From IMG/VR virus record IMGVR_UViG_3300021963_000034, positions 89,556-153,555 of that record: a stretch of DNA of 64,000 nucleotides; one strand, written 5' to 3'. The DNA comes from a virus. The position numbers and the translations under genes were made by a program. The notes under the pieces are model-generated. The model was not told where the DNA came from. It made no database searches and saw only the letters and a program-made list of their open reading frames with translations. Of the stretch, positions 1 to 9,600 are shown piece after piece (positions within the stretch are counted from its first letter, which is position 1; each line of letters begins with the position of its first letter).

Positions 1-555
1 TATACAATCATCTTTGATGAGTGTTATGGAAAGCAGAAAGATACATTTCTCAAAAATGAGAATGCAGTAACTATTAATTGTGGTAAAGAAAGTGAAAGTT
101 TCTGTAAGACACTGGACCACATTCTTTCACAAGACTTTGATGATGATACAATCATTTATTTCCTTGAAGATGATTATGTACATCGTCCAAACTGGGATAG
201 AGCCCTCATAGATGGATTTACTCTACCTGTTCAGTATGTAACCTTATATGATCACGGAGATAAGTATCAGGAGATGTATAAGGACTTTATGACGAAAGTT
301 CTTGCAACAAAATATTCTCACTGGATGCCAACTCCATCAACTACAAATACCTTTGCAATGAAGTTCAAGACACTCAAAGAAGATAAAGAAGTTCATAAAC
401 ACTTCTCAACTGGTTTTGAACCTTCCGCAGATCACGGTAAATTTTTAGAACTACATAAGAGAGGAAGAAATTTAATTTCAAGTATTCCTGGTTATTCTAC
501 ACACGCACATAAAGACTTTTTATCACCTTGTATTGATTGGAGCACATATCTATGA
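1..555 (+). CDS. Glycosyltransferase, C-terminal part (gene starts before the window)
   Basis: The frame is open from base 1, leaving 184 visible residues. The segment IYFLEDDYVHRPNW has an acidic EDDY motif of the kind that binds the metal-nucleotide in GT-A glycosyltransferases, and the C-terminus STHAHKDFLSPCIDW resembles the end of small phage and bacterial sugar transferases. The stop overlaps the next gene's start by ATGA, so the two are probably translationally coupled. It is the first visible member of a sugar cassette placed just before the fibre genes. The sugar donor and acceptor cannot be read from the sequence. Confidence 0.6.
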   Translation, partial: YTIIFDECYGKQKDTFLKNENAVTINCGKESESFCKTLDHILSQDFDDDTIIYFLEDDYVHRPNWDRALIDGFTLPVQYVTLYDHGDKYQEMYKDFMTKVLATKYSHWMPTPSTTNTFAMKFKTLKEDKEVHKHFSTGFEPSADHGKFLELHKRGRNLISSIPGYSTHAHKDFLSPCIDWSTYL

Positions 556-1517
556 GAGTAACACTATATGCTATTGCAAAGAACGAAGAAAAGAATATTA
601 AAAAATTTCTTAAAAACTCAAAGAAGTTTGACGATGTAGTTGTAGTTGATACTGGAAGCACAGACAACACCGTTCAACTACTCAAAGATGCTGGCATTAA
701 AGTCTATGAGCATCCACAAACAAGAGAAGAGTTTGATTTTTCAGTAGCACGAAATCAGGCACTTTCTTATGTAGAAACTGATTGGGCTTTTGCACTTGAC
801 TTTAATGAAGATGTAGATGAGTTTTATCCAGAAGGATTTGGTGTAATTGCGGATGAGTTCACTACTTTTAATCATTTGAGATTTGATGATAATGGAAAGG
901 ATGAACCAGTCCAATCAAATGAGGTTCACACAAGGTTTCATAGGACAAAGAATTATACTTGGATCAATGCAGTTCACGAAGTTCCAAACTTTGTTCCAAC
1001 AGAAGAATATTTAAATCCATCAAGTGTAGATACAACGATTAAGATTACTAAAAAAATTCATAAGACCATAGACAAAGAACTTTTTTACTTCTCAATTTGT
1101 GAAAGAGAACACAAGAAAGATCCATCCAACTGGTATTGGATTTGGTTTATTTTCAATCATTATTTTAATGTGAATAATACAGAGAAAGCACTTGAATATG
1201 GTCAAGAATTTTTGAATGTTTCTAAACCATATTTTGATAGTTTTAGAATCATTGCTTTTATTCGTTGCAGTCAAATTCTACTTTCTATCGGAGATACTCA
1301 AAGAGGAATGAATTATGCTTTCCATGCATTGAGTGAAGCAATGAATATGGGAGGACATCATTTAACCCAAGCCTTTAGTTATTTCTTTGAACTTTCTAAA
1401 ATGATGAATAATTCAGATTTAATTGTTTTTGCAACTGCATTCAATCCAGAAACTTTAACATCTGAAGAAAGAATAAAAGCAATTAAAAATTTATATAATA
1501 ATATTGAAAGGGATTGA
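552..1517 (+). CDS. Family 2-like glycosyltransferase
   Basis: 321 residues. The N-terminus has the classic GT2 opening: a beta strand, AKNEEKNI, then VVVDTGSTDNT for nucleotide binding, and an acidic DFNEDVDE where the DXD metal site is expected. The C-terminal half, after about residue 180, is helical and may be TPR-like. The ATG at 552 is preferred over an in-frame ATG at 537 because it makes an ATGA overlap with the preceding stop. It probably transfers a sugar to a phage or host glycan; the substrate is unknown. Confidence 0.8.
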   Translation: MRVTLYAIAKNEEKNIKKFLKNSKKFDDVVVVDTGSTDNTVQLLKDAGIKVYEHPQTREEFDFSVARNQALSYVETDWAFALDFNEDVDEFYPEGFGVIADEFTTFNHLRFDDNGKDEPVQSNEVHTRFHRTKNYTWINAVHEVPNFVPTEEYLNPSSVDTTIKITKKIHKTIDKELFYFSICEREHKKDPSNWYWIWFIFNHYFNVNNTEKALEYGQEFLNVSKPYFDSFRIIAFIRCSQILLSIGDTQRGMNYAFHALSEAMNMGGHHLTQAFSYFFELSKMMNNSDLIVFATAFNPETLTSEERIKAIKNLYNNIERD

Positions 1518-1519
1518 AT

Positions 1520-2389
1520 ATGAAATCAATATGTTTTTTCACAAATGGTCATAATGGAGATATTGTTCACAGCAAATCTTTCATTCAAGAAATAACAAAA
1601 CAACTTGATATACCTTGTCTCTATCATCATCATAATAATTTTAAAGTTAGTCAAGATCTTTTAGCGATTTCAACACAAATTGCTCCAAATAATTATTATG
1701 ATAAGTTCATAGAAACTCCAAGTATTTTTTTCGTTAACACTTGGTTATGGCCATATCTGCTTGATAAATCTTTTGAAGATGTAAATCTCGAAACCAACTA
1801 TGCGATTTATAAAAATATTTGTGAGGTTATAAATTCTAAGTTTAATACAAATATAAAATTAAAAGAAATTGAAAATTACTTTCCTTTTATAAATTTTGAT
1901 TTAGTTCAAAGAGAAAATATAAATGACTATGTTTTAAATAATAAAAATAAGAAAGTTTTATTGTGTAATGGTCCTTGTTTATCTGGACAATCTTCTTATA
2001 ATGAAGATATGTCATCTATTATTGAAAATCTATCTCTGGAATATAAAAATATTACATTTATAGCAACTCAAAAATTTAATACTACCACAAATAATATTCA
2101 TTTTACTGATGATATTATTAAAATAAAAGGGTGTGACTTGAATGAAATTGGATATCTATCTACTTTTTGTAGTTTGATTGTTGGTAAAAATTCAGGACCA
2201 TTTTGTTATTCTACAACCAAAGATAATTATAATGATCCCGATAAAATTTTTTATGCATTTGGGCAAAGGAAGGGTGATTGTTTTCATGGAAATATCAAAA
2301 TAAAAGCAAAATTTTATTTTGATGGAGCATCTAATGATGTTATGTTGTATAATTCTATAAATTCTATTATCGAAAAAAATTTAATATGA
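1520..2389 (+). CDS. Putative GT-B-like glycosyltransferase (GT9-like)
   Basis: 289 residues. The C-terminal segment LSTFCSLIVGKNSGPFCYS resembles the donor-binding region of heptosyltransferase-type GT-B enzymes, whose usual form is VGPNSGP; the N-terminus NGHNGDIVHS could be the matching glycine-rich loop. The gene is markedly more AT-rich, and richer in Asn, Ile and Lys, than its neighbours, suggesting separate acquisition. An in-frame TTG at 1514 is also possible, but the ATG at 1520 has a GGGA-like ribosome site. The glycosyltransferase call is by motif only. Confidence 0.5.
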   Translation: MKSICFFTNGHNGDIVHSKSFIQEITKQLDIPCLYHHHNNFKVSQDLLAISTQIAPNNYYDKFIETPSIFFVNTWLWPYLLDKSFEDVNLETNYAIYKNICEVINSKFNTNIKLKEIENYFPFINFDLVQRENINDYVLNNKNKKVLLCNGPCLSGQSSYNEDMSSIIENLSLEYKNITFIATQKFNTTTNNIHFTDDIIKIKGCDLNEIGYLSTFCSLIVGKNSGPFCYSTTKDNYNDPDKIFYAFGQRKGDCFHGNIKIKAKFYFDGASNDVMLYNSINSIIEKNLI

Positions 2390-2745
2390 AAATTTCAATC
2401 CCAGTATCAGTAGGTGAACTGTTTGATAAGATTTCTATTTTAGAAATCAAAGCATTTCTCACAGACGATGAATATGTTCATAAGGAACTTGAAGACCTAA
2501 ATCAAATCAAAATATTGGCAAGCACTCAATATACTTTGGAGTACGAAGTTCAATTGAAAAAGGTCAACGAAAAATTATGGAAGATTGAGGACAAACTCAG
2601 AAAACTGGAAAAAGAACAACGGTTTGATGATGAATTTATAGAACTTGCTCGTAGTGTTTATATTACAAATGATGAGCGGGCAAGGATTAAATCAAAAATT
2701 AATGAAATAACTAACTCACCTTATAGAGAAATTAAATTGTATTGA
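2386..2745 (+). CDS. DUF6165-like protein
   Basis: 119 residues with ATGA overlap to the upstream gene. The N-terminus KISIPVSVGELFDKISILEI matches the DUF6165 pattern (VSIGELxDKxxILEIK). The remainder is highly charged and helical, with LKKVNEKLWKIEDKLRKLEK likely coiled. The family often sits in polysaccharide or glycosyltransferase neighbourhoods, which fits here, but its biochemical role is not known. Confidence 0.7.
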   Translation: MKISIPVSVGELFDKISILEIKAFLTDDEYVHKELEDLNQIKILASTQYTLEYEVQLKKVNEKLWKIEDKLRKLEKEQRFDDEFIELARSVYITNDERARIKSKINEITNSPYREIKLY

Positions 2746-2747
2746 TT

Positions 2748-2915
2748 ATGAAACGTGCTCTTATTACTGGTGGTGCTGGATTTATTGCACATCACTTAAA
2801 TGGTGACAAAATGAAGCAACTGGGTTGGGTTCCTGCAAAATCTGTAAGAGAACGCATCACCAAAGTCGTAAAGTGGACTCTTGAAAATGAAAGGTGGATT
2901 ACAAACTTAAGTTAA
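2748..2915 (+). pseudogene. Internally deleted NAD-dependent sugar epimerase/dehydratase remnant
   Basis: An intact 55-codon frame. It begins MKRALITGGAGFIAHHL, the first strand and glycine-rich NAD loop of SDR-type nucleotide-sugar epimerases, and then jumps after codon 18-20 to KQLGWVPAKSVRERITKVV, which looks like the extreme C-terminal helix region of the same enzymes (normally about 300 residues later). The catalytic Ser and YxxxK are absent. The in-frame junction suggests a single internal deletion. It is probably inactive and marks a formerly larger sugar cassette. Confidence 0.7.
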
Positions 2916-2918
2916 AAG

Positions 2919-2925
2919 ATAAATA
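2919..2925 (+). promoter_or_regulatory. T4-type late promoter, ATAAATA
   Basis: ATAAATA lies 20 bases before the ATG at 2946, within GATAAATACTT. In T4 the late sigma gp55 recognises TATAAATA. It would drive the first fibre-region genes. Confidence 0.65.
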
Positions 2926-2945
2926 CTTAAAAATACCCAAGAAAA

Positions 2946-3281
2946 ATGGCAGTTGCTGAGATTACAAATATAGTCATTGAGAAGGGAACTCACTTTGAGG
3001 CAACTTTTAATCTTTTTGATCCTGACCAATCTGCTTCAGTTTTAACTGGACTCACAACAACTTATGCATCTATTCGTAAACACGTAACATCCACTTCTTA
3101 TGAAGAATTTGCAAAAACAATTACTTCTGGTAATGGAACCATAAAATTAACATTAACACCAGAACAAACTGCTAACCTGAGTCAGGGAAGAAATTATTTT
3201 GATGTTGTGCTTACTTTGAATGGAAAGAGAATTAAAGTTATAAAAGGTACTGCCATGGTAGAGGAGAGTGTATCAGTATGA
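2946..3281 (+). CDS. Virion-associated beta-sandwich protein, putative
   Basis: 111 residues rich in beta-strand-forming and Thr/Ser residues. The pattern of a small Ig-like or baseplate-upper-protein-like domain (EKGTHFEATFNLFDPD at the start, alternating strands after) fits a baseplate or fibre-connector component. It follows a late promoter and overlaps the next gene by ATGA, placing it at the head of the late fibre operon. No catalytic motif is seen. Confidence 0.55.
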   Translation: MAVAEITNIVIEKGTHFEATFNLFDPDQSASVLTGLTTTYASIRKHVTSTSYEEFAKTITSGNGTIKLTLTPEQTANLSQGRNYFDVVLTLNGKRIKVIKGTAMVEESVSV

Positions 3282-3583
3282 CTTATAACGTCAAGTTATC
3301 TCAACAAAATTACAAAGTAAGTCTTTCATCTAAGATAGAGATCATGCCACAAAATTTAAACGAATTAACCGATGTAGAAATTAGTGGTAATAAAGATAAG
3401 TATGTTCTAATGTATGATGCTGCTTCTGGTAAGTGGAAGGATGTAAATCCAGATGAGGTCTTTAATGCAGCAGCATCTACAGAAACAACACAACCAGGTT
3501 TTGTTGGTTATGCAACTGCCTTCCTAGATCGTGTAGATGTTGACCTAGATAATAAAATTAATCTTGATGGTGGAACATTTTAA
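3278..3583 (+). CDS. Small virion structural protein, putative
   Basis: 101 residues, coupled to the preceding gene by ATGA. The central KDKYVLMYDAASGKWKDVNP is a motif also common in larger cyanophage fibre proteins (a trimeric-fibre segment with an aromatic repeat). It is probably a fibre or neck component. There is a spacer with a weak CTAAATAATA late-promoter-like box (about 3589-3598) after the stop. Confidence 0.5.
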   Translation: MTYNVKLSQQNYKVSLSSKIEIMPQNLNELTDVEISGNKDKYVLMYDAASGKWKDVNPDEVFNAAASTETTQPGFVGYATAFLDRVDVDLDNKINLDGGTF

Positions 3584-3628
3584 GTATTCTAAATAATATT
3601 AATTAGGAAACTGCATAAAGGTATTCGG

Positions 3629-6457
3629 ATGGCTTCACCAATCTTACAGTTTAAGCGTGGTAATATTGGGGCAGCGGCAACTATTCCTGCTCTTCGTCCA
3701 GGTGAACCTGCATTAACACTTGACAAATATGATTTATTCGTAGGACTTAATACTTCTGTTCAAGGAAATAAATTCTTCGGTTCTCATCGTTATTGGGGAA
3801 GAGAAGATTCAAGCACTTCCCTCCGTTTAAATCTTGTCGATAAAGACGGAACAAATCACATTTCTTTCAAAGCACCAAATACACTTTCTGGAATTACAAC
3901 TTATACATTTCCAGAAAATCCTCTTGGTTCATATTTTTTAAAAACAAATCCAAACGGCGAACTTAGTTGGTCTAATCAATTTCCAAGCGTATCTGTATCT
4001 GGAGTTGTAACAGCATCAAACTATTATGGCGAAGGTGGTGCATTAACTCTAGGAACTCCAACTGATTCGAGTATTACTAATAGTGGAGCACTTAATACAT
4101 TCACTACATCAACAAAAATAGTTGATAGTATTGATGACTTGAATGAACTTGCGTTCAATATTATAAAAAATACTGCAGTTACAAATGTAGATTTTTCTGC
4201 TAATACTGTCGCAGGAGGTTCTCCACTGGCAGTTACATTAACTGTTACTAGTTCTGGAAATCCTAATCGCTATGATGTTGATTGGGGAGATGGAACTACA
4301 ACTTCAGACTATAATTCTTCTTCTATTCCACATACATATAGCAATTCCAGTGGTGGATTATATTCAATTACACTGACTGCAAAAAATAACACAGGTGTAG
4401 GCGCAGGAAGTTCATTTACAACCTCCAAGTCCGACTACATTACTTTATATACACCAAATCCTGTAGTTGGATTTTCGTTGTATAGAAATTCTAGTGGTGG
4501 AAGTGCTCTCTCAGGAAATGACCTATATGTGGTTGAGGGGCAATCTTTATACTTAGATAACAATACAACAAATACAAACGGCGCAACTGTCAACTATACG
4601 ATGAGTTGGGGCGATGGATCATCAAATGATTCAATTGCAAATGATTCCGCTTCTGGTGGTGCGGGAGCGGGAGCAGCAAGACTTCAGCATACTTGGAGTC
4701 AAGGAACAAATAGTTCAACTACTACAGATACACTTACACTAACTCTAAACGCACATAATACTGCAAATCCAGGTGTTATTCCTGCTACAGGTACAGTAGC
4801 ACTCAAAGTTTATGATGATGCTCCAGCAGCACCTAATGGATTAAGCAGCAAAACTCTACCAAATGTTACTAGCGTAGGTACAAGTCCAAAACTTGCTTAT
4901 GGGTTTACCGATAATACTGGTGGTGCAGTTTTAAGTGCAGGAAATGATGTCAATCGTGTAACAAGTGGAAGTGCAGAAGCAGGTCCAATTAGTACATTTG
5001 CTTATAATGCAAATAGTGGAACTCTTACTGCAAATGTAAATGGTTCTTCAGATGGTTCAACAACATTAACAAGTGGCGATGATTCTGGAACTTATACAAG
5101 TCTGGTAATTACATCTGAAAGCGATTATCAGTTACTAGATTCAACAGGAGCAACAACTACCTTTGCTGCAAGTACCTACTATCCCGGATTATACAAAGGA
5201 TTTAAAGCAAAAGTTTCTAAGTTGGTTTCAAATCTGAATACTGGTTTAAACAGTATGCAGTTACTTCATAGTGTTACTGGTAACACTAACACTGTAGAAT
5301 TTGTTAAAGATGATATAACAGCAACACCTACGGTTAGTGTTGCTAGTGCTACTTTATCCGAAAACGTTGCTGGTACTTATCGTTATATTTCAGGTGTTCC
5401 ATATTATAATACAGGATCTCCAAGTTTAACACTCTCTGGAGTAACAGTTACAAATCTAGTTGGGCAAACTTATACCAATCAGTTAAATATTGTAGAAGTT
5501 GATAGTGGTACAAATCAAGAAGGAACTTCTAGTGCTGGCACAACTGATAGTGATTACACCTACTCGCAGATAAATGGTTCTTCGAGTATGCTGACTGGTG
5601 GAATTCCAAATGCAAATACTGGAACTTCATCTGCATATACATTAGGTAACTTAACTGTTCCTATCACATCTTCAAGTGTGAGAACAATTGACAGAGTGAA
5701 AGTTCGTGCTAGAAATGTAAACGGAATTAGTGGATATGCCAGCGATGTTGCTACTAATATTCAAGTTCACACTGCAGCACAGAGTGGAATTAGTGAAATT
5801 GCAATTTCCGTTTCTAGTAGTCTAGGTAATGGAACTTATACTGACAACGGTAAGAGAATTTATGATTTTGGACCTGGAATTACTACGGATACTCCGTCAT
5901 ATAATAGTTCAACTAATTTCTATACCAATAACCCATACTCTGAAGGTTCTGCACCTACAGGAATTACTACAACTAGAGAAGCAGTTGTAAGACTTGGAAA
6001 TATTACTCACAACCAGGTAAATTATTCAACTGGATATCTACCCATTGGTCCAAATTTTTCATCTAACAGAAGTGGAACCCAATATTTTACTTTTGCATTT
6101 AGAAGACAAGCAGTTGCTAACATTAATGTTAATATTACATCTTCTGGTATTACTGGACTTTGGATTGCTGCACCTGGTACAAGTATAGATAGTACTAGCA
6201 CTCTTAATGGTTGGTTAAGAGCGGATACGGTTTATGCAGGTTCGGGTGTACCTGGCGCAAATACTGGAGCAGGTGGTAATGGTAGTAATGGTTGTGCGGA
6301 TACCCCTGGTGATGTTATATCTTCTGGAACCTCTTTGAGTGGAAGTTATACTTTAACCCTTGGTAGTGAAAACTTAAGTAATGCTACTGGTAATGTTCTT
6401 TTAGTCAGAATCGCACTCGCTTCTGGTCAATCAGTAACAAGCCTTAGCATAACATAA
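3629..6457 (+). CDS. Large fibre protein with PKD domains
   Basis: 942 residues. The N-terminus (SPILQFKRGNIGAAATIPAL) is the baseplate/fibre-attachment type seen at the start of cyanophage fibres. Two PKD/Ig-like domains are visible: YDVDWGDGTTT at about residue 215, and MSWGDGSSND at about 325, each with the WGDG turn. The rest is Ser/Thr/Gly-rich beta repeats, ending in a glycine-rich tip around residue 885. PKD domains mediate protein or glycan contact, so a receptor-binding or virion-surface role is likely. Confidence 0.75.
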   Translation: MASPILQFKRGNIGAAATIPALRPGEPALTLDKYDLFVGLNTSVQGNKFFGSHRYWGREDSSTSLRLNLVDKDGTNHISFKAPNTLSGITTYTFPENPLGSYFLKTNPNGELSWSNQFPSVSVSGVVTASNYYGEGGALTLGTPTDSSITNSGALNTFTTSTKIVDSIDDLNELAFNIIKNTAVTNVDFSANTVAGGSPLAVTLTVTSSGNPNRYDVDWGDGTTTSDYNSSSIPHTYSNSSGGLYSITLTAKNNTGVGAGSSFTTSKSDYITLYTPNPVVGFSLYRNSSGGSALSGNDLYVVEGQSLYLDNNTTNTNGATVNYTMSWGDGSSNDSIANDSASGGAGAGAARLQHTWSQGTNSSTTTDTLTLTLNAHNTANPGVIPATGTVALKVYDDAPAAPNGLSSKTLPNVTSVGTSPKLAYGFTDNTGGAVLSAGNDVNRVTSGSAEAGPISTFAYNANSGTLTANVNGSSDGSTTLTSGDDSGTYTSLVITSESDYQLLDSTGATTTFAASTYYPGLYKGFKAKVSKLVSNLNTGLNSMQLLHSVTGNTNTVEFVKDDITATPTVSVASATLSENVAGTYRYISGVPYYNTGSPSLTLSGVTVTNLVGQTYTNQLNIVEVDSGTNQEGTSSAGTTDSDYTYSQINGSSSMLTGGIPNANTGTSSAYTLGNLTVPITSSSVRTIDRVKVRARNVNGISGYASDVATNIQVHTAAQSGISEIAISVSSSLGNGTYTDNGKRIYDFGPGITTDTPSYNSSTNFYTNNPYSEGSAPTGITTTREAVVRLGNITHNQVNYSTGYLPIGPNFSSNRSGTQYFTFAFRRQAVANINVNITSSGITGLWIAAPGTSIDSTSTLNGWLRADTVYAGSGVPGANTGAGGNGSNGCADTPGDVISSGTSLSGSYTLTLGSENLSNATGNVLLVRIALASGQSVTSLSIT

Positions 6458-6473
6458 GGAGAATTTAGACAAA

Positions 6474-9400
6474 ATGGCAATCACAGACACTCAAAAGGTT
6501 GATTATCTCTGGAAGAAAATTGGTTATGGTAGGGCAAAAACTGATACCGGCACCCTAAAACCAGCAACTAACGAATCCATAGCGAGTCCACTACTTCTCC
6601 GTGGAGATAAAATTTGGGCTCAATCGGATTTAGTGCCTGGAGTAATTCCGGGAAGTACTTCTGGAGTTGTTACAGTATATCCTACAACAAATCCAGTAGA
6701 ATGTACTGTAGATATTACTTCATCCGTTAATAGAACCTGGAAAACAAATATTACGGATTGGATTCCACCAGAAATTGGTTCTACTTACTTAGTAAAAGTA
6801 TATTTACACACTCCAGGTAATGCTGCAACTGCTGCTTCTAGTGGAACTCAAATATATGGCGCAGGCTCTGGAAATGATGATGAATGGTTCTTTGATTATC
6901 AGTCAGGAACACTAAACTTTATCGGCGCAAACTTACCAAGTGGAATTTCTGGTAAGAGTGTCTATGTTAGTGGTGCAGTTTATACTGGTATTTTAGGTGT
7001 TTCTGTTCCCGGTTCTCAAGCATCATTTACGGATTTATTTGTAACTGGGATCTCAACACTTACTGGATTACTTGATGCTAATGGTGGCGCAGAGATTAAA
7101 AATATAAGAATTGGCGTATCTACAAATAATGAAATTGATACTTCTGTCGGAAATCTGATATTAGATTCTGCCACAGGATTTACTGCAATTGATGATGCAT
7201 TAAATGTATCAGGAATCTCCACATTTGTTGGAGTTGGTACATTCTTAAGTGACCTTTATGTTGGAGGAAACTTCGGAGTACAAGGTTACAGTGAATTTGT
7301 TGGTGTTGTAACCTTTAAGAGTGGATTAATTAATCTTGGAGATGACACTGGAGATAATATTAATGTTGGTGGTGAGTTTACTTCAGGGTTATATCCAAAT
7401 GCATCAAATACTTATGATTTAGGTGATGGTACAAGGCAGTGGAGACATACAAGTTTTGCTGGTATAGGTACATTTGATGGTGGAATAGACGCAAGTAATA
7501 TAAGAATTGGCGCTGATGATACAAATAAGATTACAACCTCATCAGGAAATCTTATTCTTGACCCTGCAGGTAGCGTAATTATTCAAGATAATACTATCAT
7601 TCAGAATGATTTAACGGTAAATGGTAATGTAACTATTGGCGGAACTACCGTTACATTGTTGGGACAAGATGTTTATATTGAAAACAAAGATATTGTTCTC
7701 GGATATACAACTTCAATCACACCATCCGATACCACAGCAAATCATGCTGGTGTATCTATTGCATCAACAGTAGGAACTCCACTTGCTTCATTTGCTGCTT
7801 CTGGAATCAACACACTTCCAGATACTTATAAGCAAATGATGTGGTTCAAGAGTGGAACTCTTGGATTCTCAACTGATGCATTTGCCTTTAACTATGGTGT
7901 TGCGATTGGCACCACTCAAATGGCAAATGGTGTCCGTCTTGCTGTTGGTTCAGGTGTTACCGTAAGTGATACTTCAGTAAGTGCAACAACTTTCTATGGT
8001 TCTTTAGTTGGTAACGTATCCTCTGCAGACCAGATTAAGACTATTACTGCATCAAATAATAATGCAAATTATTATTTGACATTCGTAGATGCAAATAATG
8101 GTTCTGCAACAAATGAATCAATTTATACTGATGATGCAATTTATTATAATCCAAACACCAATAAACTCACTACACAACATGCTGAGTTCACTGGTAATGT
8201 ATTGGTAAGTGGAATTACTACCCTTGCAGGAAATATAAACTTAGGTGATGCTGGAGGAGATGTAATAACTGTTGTTGGAGTTACAACATTTACAACATCC
8301 AATGTTTATATTAATAATCAACTCAATGTTGGCACCATCCAAATGGGTGGAAGTGCCACAATTACTGGAGATGATGTATCTGCAAGACATTTAAATCTTT
8401 CAGGTATTACTACGGTTGCTGGTTTAATTGATGGTAATGGTGGCGCAAATATTTCTGGTGGAGAAGCAATACTTTCATCTGCAACAGTTTCGGATTTAAC
8501 TTCTGGAAGAGTTATTCTTGCAGGAACTTCTGGATCACTTGAAGATAGTTCAAATCTCACCTTCAGTTCAGGTGGTTTAATCGTTGGTTCTGGTGGAATT
8601 AATGTAACAGGAGTTTCAACATTCTCCACTGATTTAGTTGTTGGTGGTGATATTCGTCTTAATGGAAATGATATTAAAGCAAGTGACGGAAGTACAAATA
8701 TTACATTAACTTCCAATACATTAACTACATTTGCTGGTGATATTAAAGTTACTGGTATTGCAACAATTGGAACTGGAGTTGGTGTTACTCAATTCTCATC
8801 TGCAGTTGGTTCTGGAACTTCAACTTCATCAGTTCCCACATCATCTGCAATCATTGATTATGTTGATGCAGAAATTGGAGCAATTAATCTAACTCTTGGA
8901 CTAAATGCTGATAGTGGTGGTCCAAGCACACTCAATACATCACAAACTTTAGTTATCAGTGGAACTGCTAATGAAGTTGAAACCTCAGTATCTTCACAAA
9001 CAATTACTGTTGGTCTTCCCAACGCAGTTGTTGTTGGAACTTCTTTAAGTGCTCCAACTATAAAAACTACCACTATTCAGTCGTCTAATACAGGTGCAAC
9101 TGCAATTACCATTGCTGCGAATGATGTTACGATTGCCGATGACTTAACAGTTCAGGGTAACTTATATGTAAATGGAAGTACAACCCAAGTTAATACTGCT
9201 TCCCTTACTGTAGAAGATCGTACCATTCAACTTGGTATTGTTGATGGTGCAGCACCATCAACTGCAACAACTTGGGACCTTGGAGTTCTCTTCAACTATT
9301 ATACTGATAGCGCAAAGCAATCTGCAGTTGTATGGGAACACGGAGACGGAAGATTTAAGTTTGGTTCTGTAATCAGTGATGGTGGTGGAACTGGAGTTAA

Positions 9401-9548
9401 TAATCCACAAATCACAGTTTCTACTTTTGCTCCTATTGAAATCGGTTCACTTTGGGTAAATGATTGTGCTGGACAATCTCAAGTTATTTCTTGTACTGGT
9501 TCCACAAGATACTTAGAGAACATTACTATTGATGCTGGTGTCTTTTAA
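6474..9548 (+). CDS. Repetitive trimeric tail-fibre protein
   Basis: 1024 residues with a good AAGGAGA ribosome site. The protein is built of degenerate repeats of the type GISTFxGxGTFxxxLxVGGN and NIRIGxxxxNxIxTSxGNLxLD, typical of trimeric beta-helical phage fibres. A segment encoded at about 7590-8000 (ITIGGT.., PSDTTANHAGVSIAST, YKQMMWFKSG) is closely matched in the next large fibre gene, so the two share a module. The C-terminus has Cys-containing strands rather than a chaperone domain. Probably a tail or side fibre subunit. Confidence 0.75.
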   Translation: MAITDTQKVDYLWKKIGYGRAKTDTGTLKPATNESIASPLLLRGDKIWAQSDLVPGVIPGSTSGVVTVYPTTNPVECTVDITSSVNRTWKTNITDWIPPEIGSTYLVKVYLHTPGNAATAASSGTQIYGAGSGNDDEWFFDYQSGTLNFIGANLPSGISGKSVYVSGAVYTGILGVSVPGSQASFTDLFVTGISTLTGLLDANGGAEIKNIRIGVSTNNEIDTSVGNLILDSATGFTAIDDALNVSGISTFVGVGTFLSDLYVGGNFGVQGYSEFVGVVTFKSGLINLGDDTGDNINVGGEFTSGLYPNASNTYDLGDGTRQWRHTSFAGIGTFDGGIDASNIRIGADDTNKITTSSGNLILDPAGSVIIQDNTIIQNDLTVNGNVTIGGTTVTLLGQDVYIENKDIVLGYTTSITPSDTTANHAGVSIASTVGTPLASFAASGINTLPDTYKQMMWFKSGTLGFSTDAFAFNYGVAIGTTQMANGVRLAVGSGVTVSDTSVSATTFYGSLVGNVSSADQIKTITASNNNANYYLTFVDANNGSATNESIYTDDAIYYNPNTNKLTTQHAEFTGNVLVSGITTLAGNINLGDAGGDVITVVGVTTFTTSNVYINNQLNVGTIQMGGSATITGDDVSARHLNLSGITTVAGLIDGNGGANISGGEAILSSATVSDLTSGRVILAGTSGSLEDSSNLTFSSGGLIVGSGGINVTGVSTFSTDLVVGGDIRLNGNDIKASDGSTNITLTSNTLTTFAGDIKVTGIATIGTGVGVTQFSSAVGSGTSTSSVPTSSAIIDYVDAEIGAINLTLGLNADSGGPSTLNTSQTLVISGTANEVETSVSSQTITVGLPNAVVVGTSLSAPTIKTTTIQSSNTGATAITIAANDVTIADDLTVQGNLYVNGSTTQVNTASLTVEDRTIQLGIVDGAAPSTATTWDLGVLFNYYTDSAKQSAVVWEHGDGRFKFGSVISDGGGTGVNNPQITVSTFAPIEIGSLWVNDCAGQSQVISCTGSTRYLENITIDAGVF

Positions 9549-9566
9549 AGAATAATTTTATAATTC

Positions 9567-9600
9567 ATAAATACACCCAGGAAACTGGGTGTATTTTTTT
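9567..9600 (+). promoter_or_regulatory. Late promoter overlapping an intrinsic terminator
   Basis: ATAAATA occupies 9567-9573. A hairpin with arms 9573-9580 (ACACCCAG) and 9585-9592 (CTGGGTGT), a GAAA tetraloop and a run of T at 9594-9600 abuts the ATG at 9601. Read-through transcripts from the upstream fibre gene would terminate here. Transcripts starting from the late promoter would begin inside the hairpin, lack the left arm and escape termination. Confidence 0.65.

Noticed and set aside
8318-8716. Minus-strand 132-codon frame in the fibre gene
   Set aside because: Complete overlap with a well-supported fibre gene, Pro/Ser/Val-rich shadow translation; all supported genes in the window are on the plus strand.
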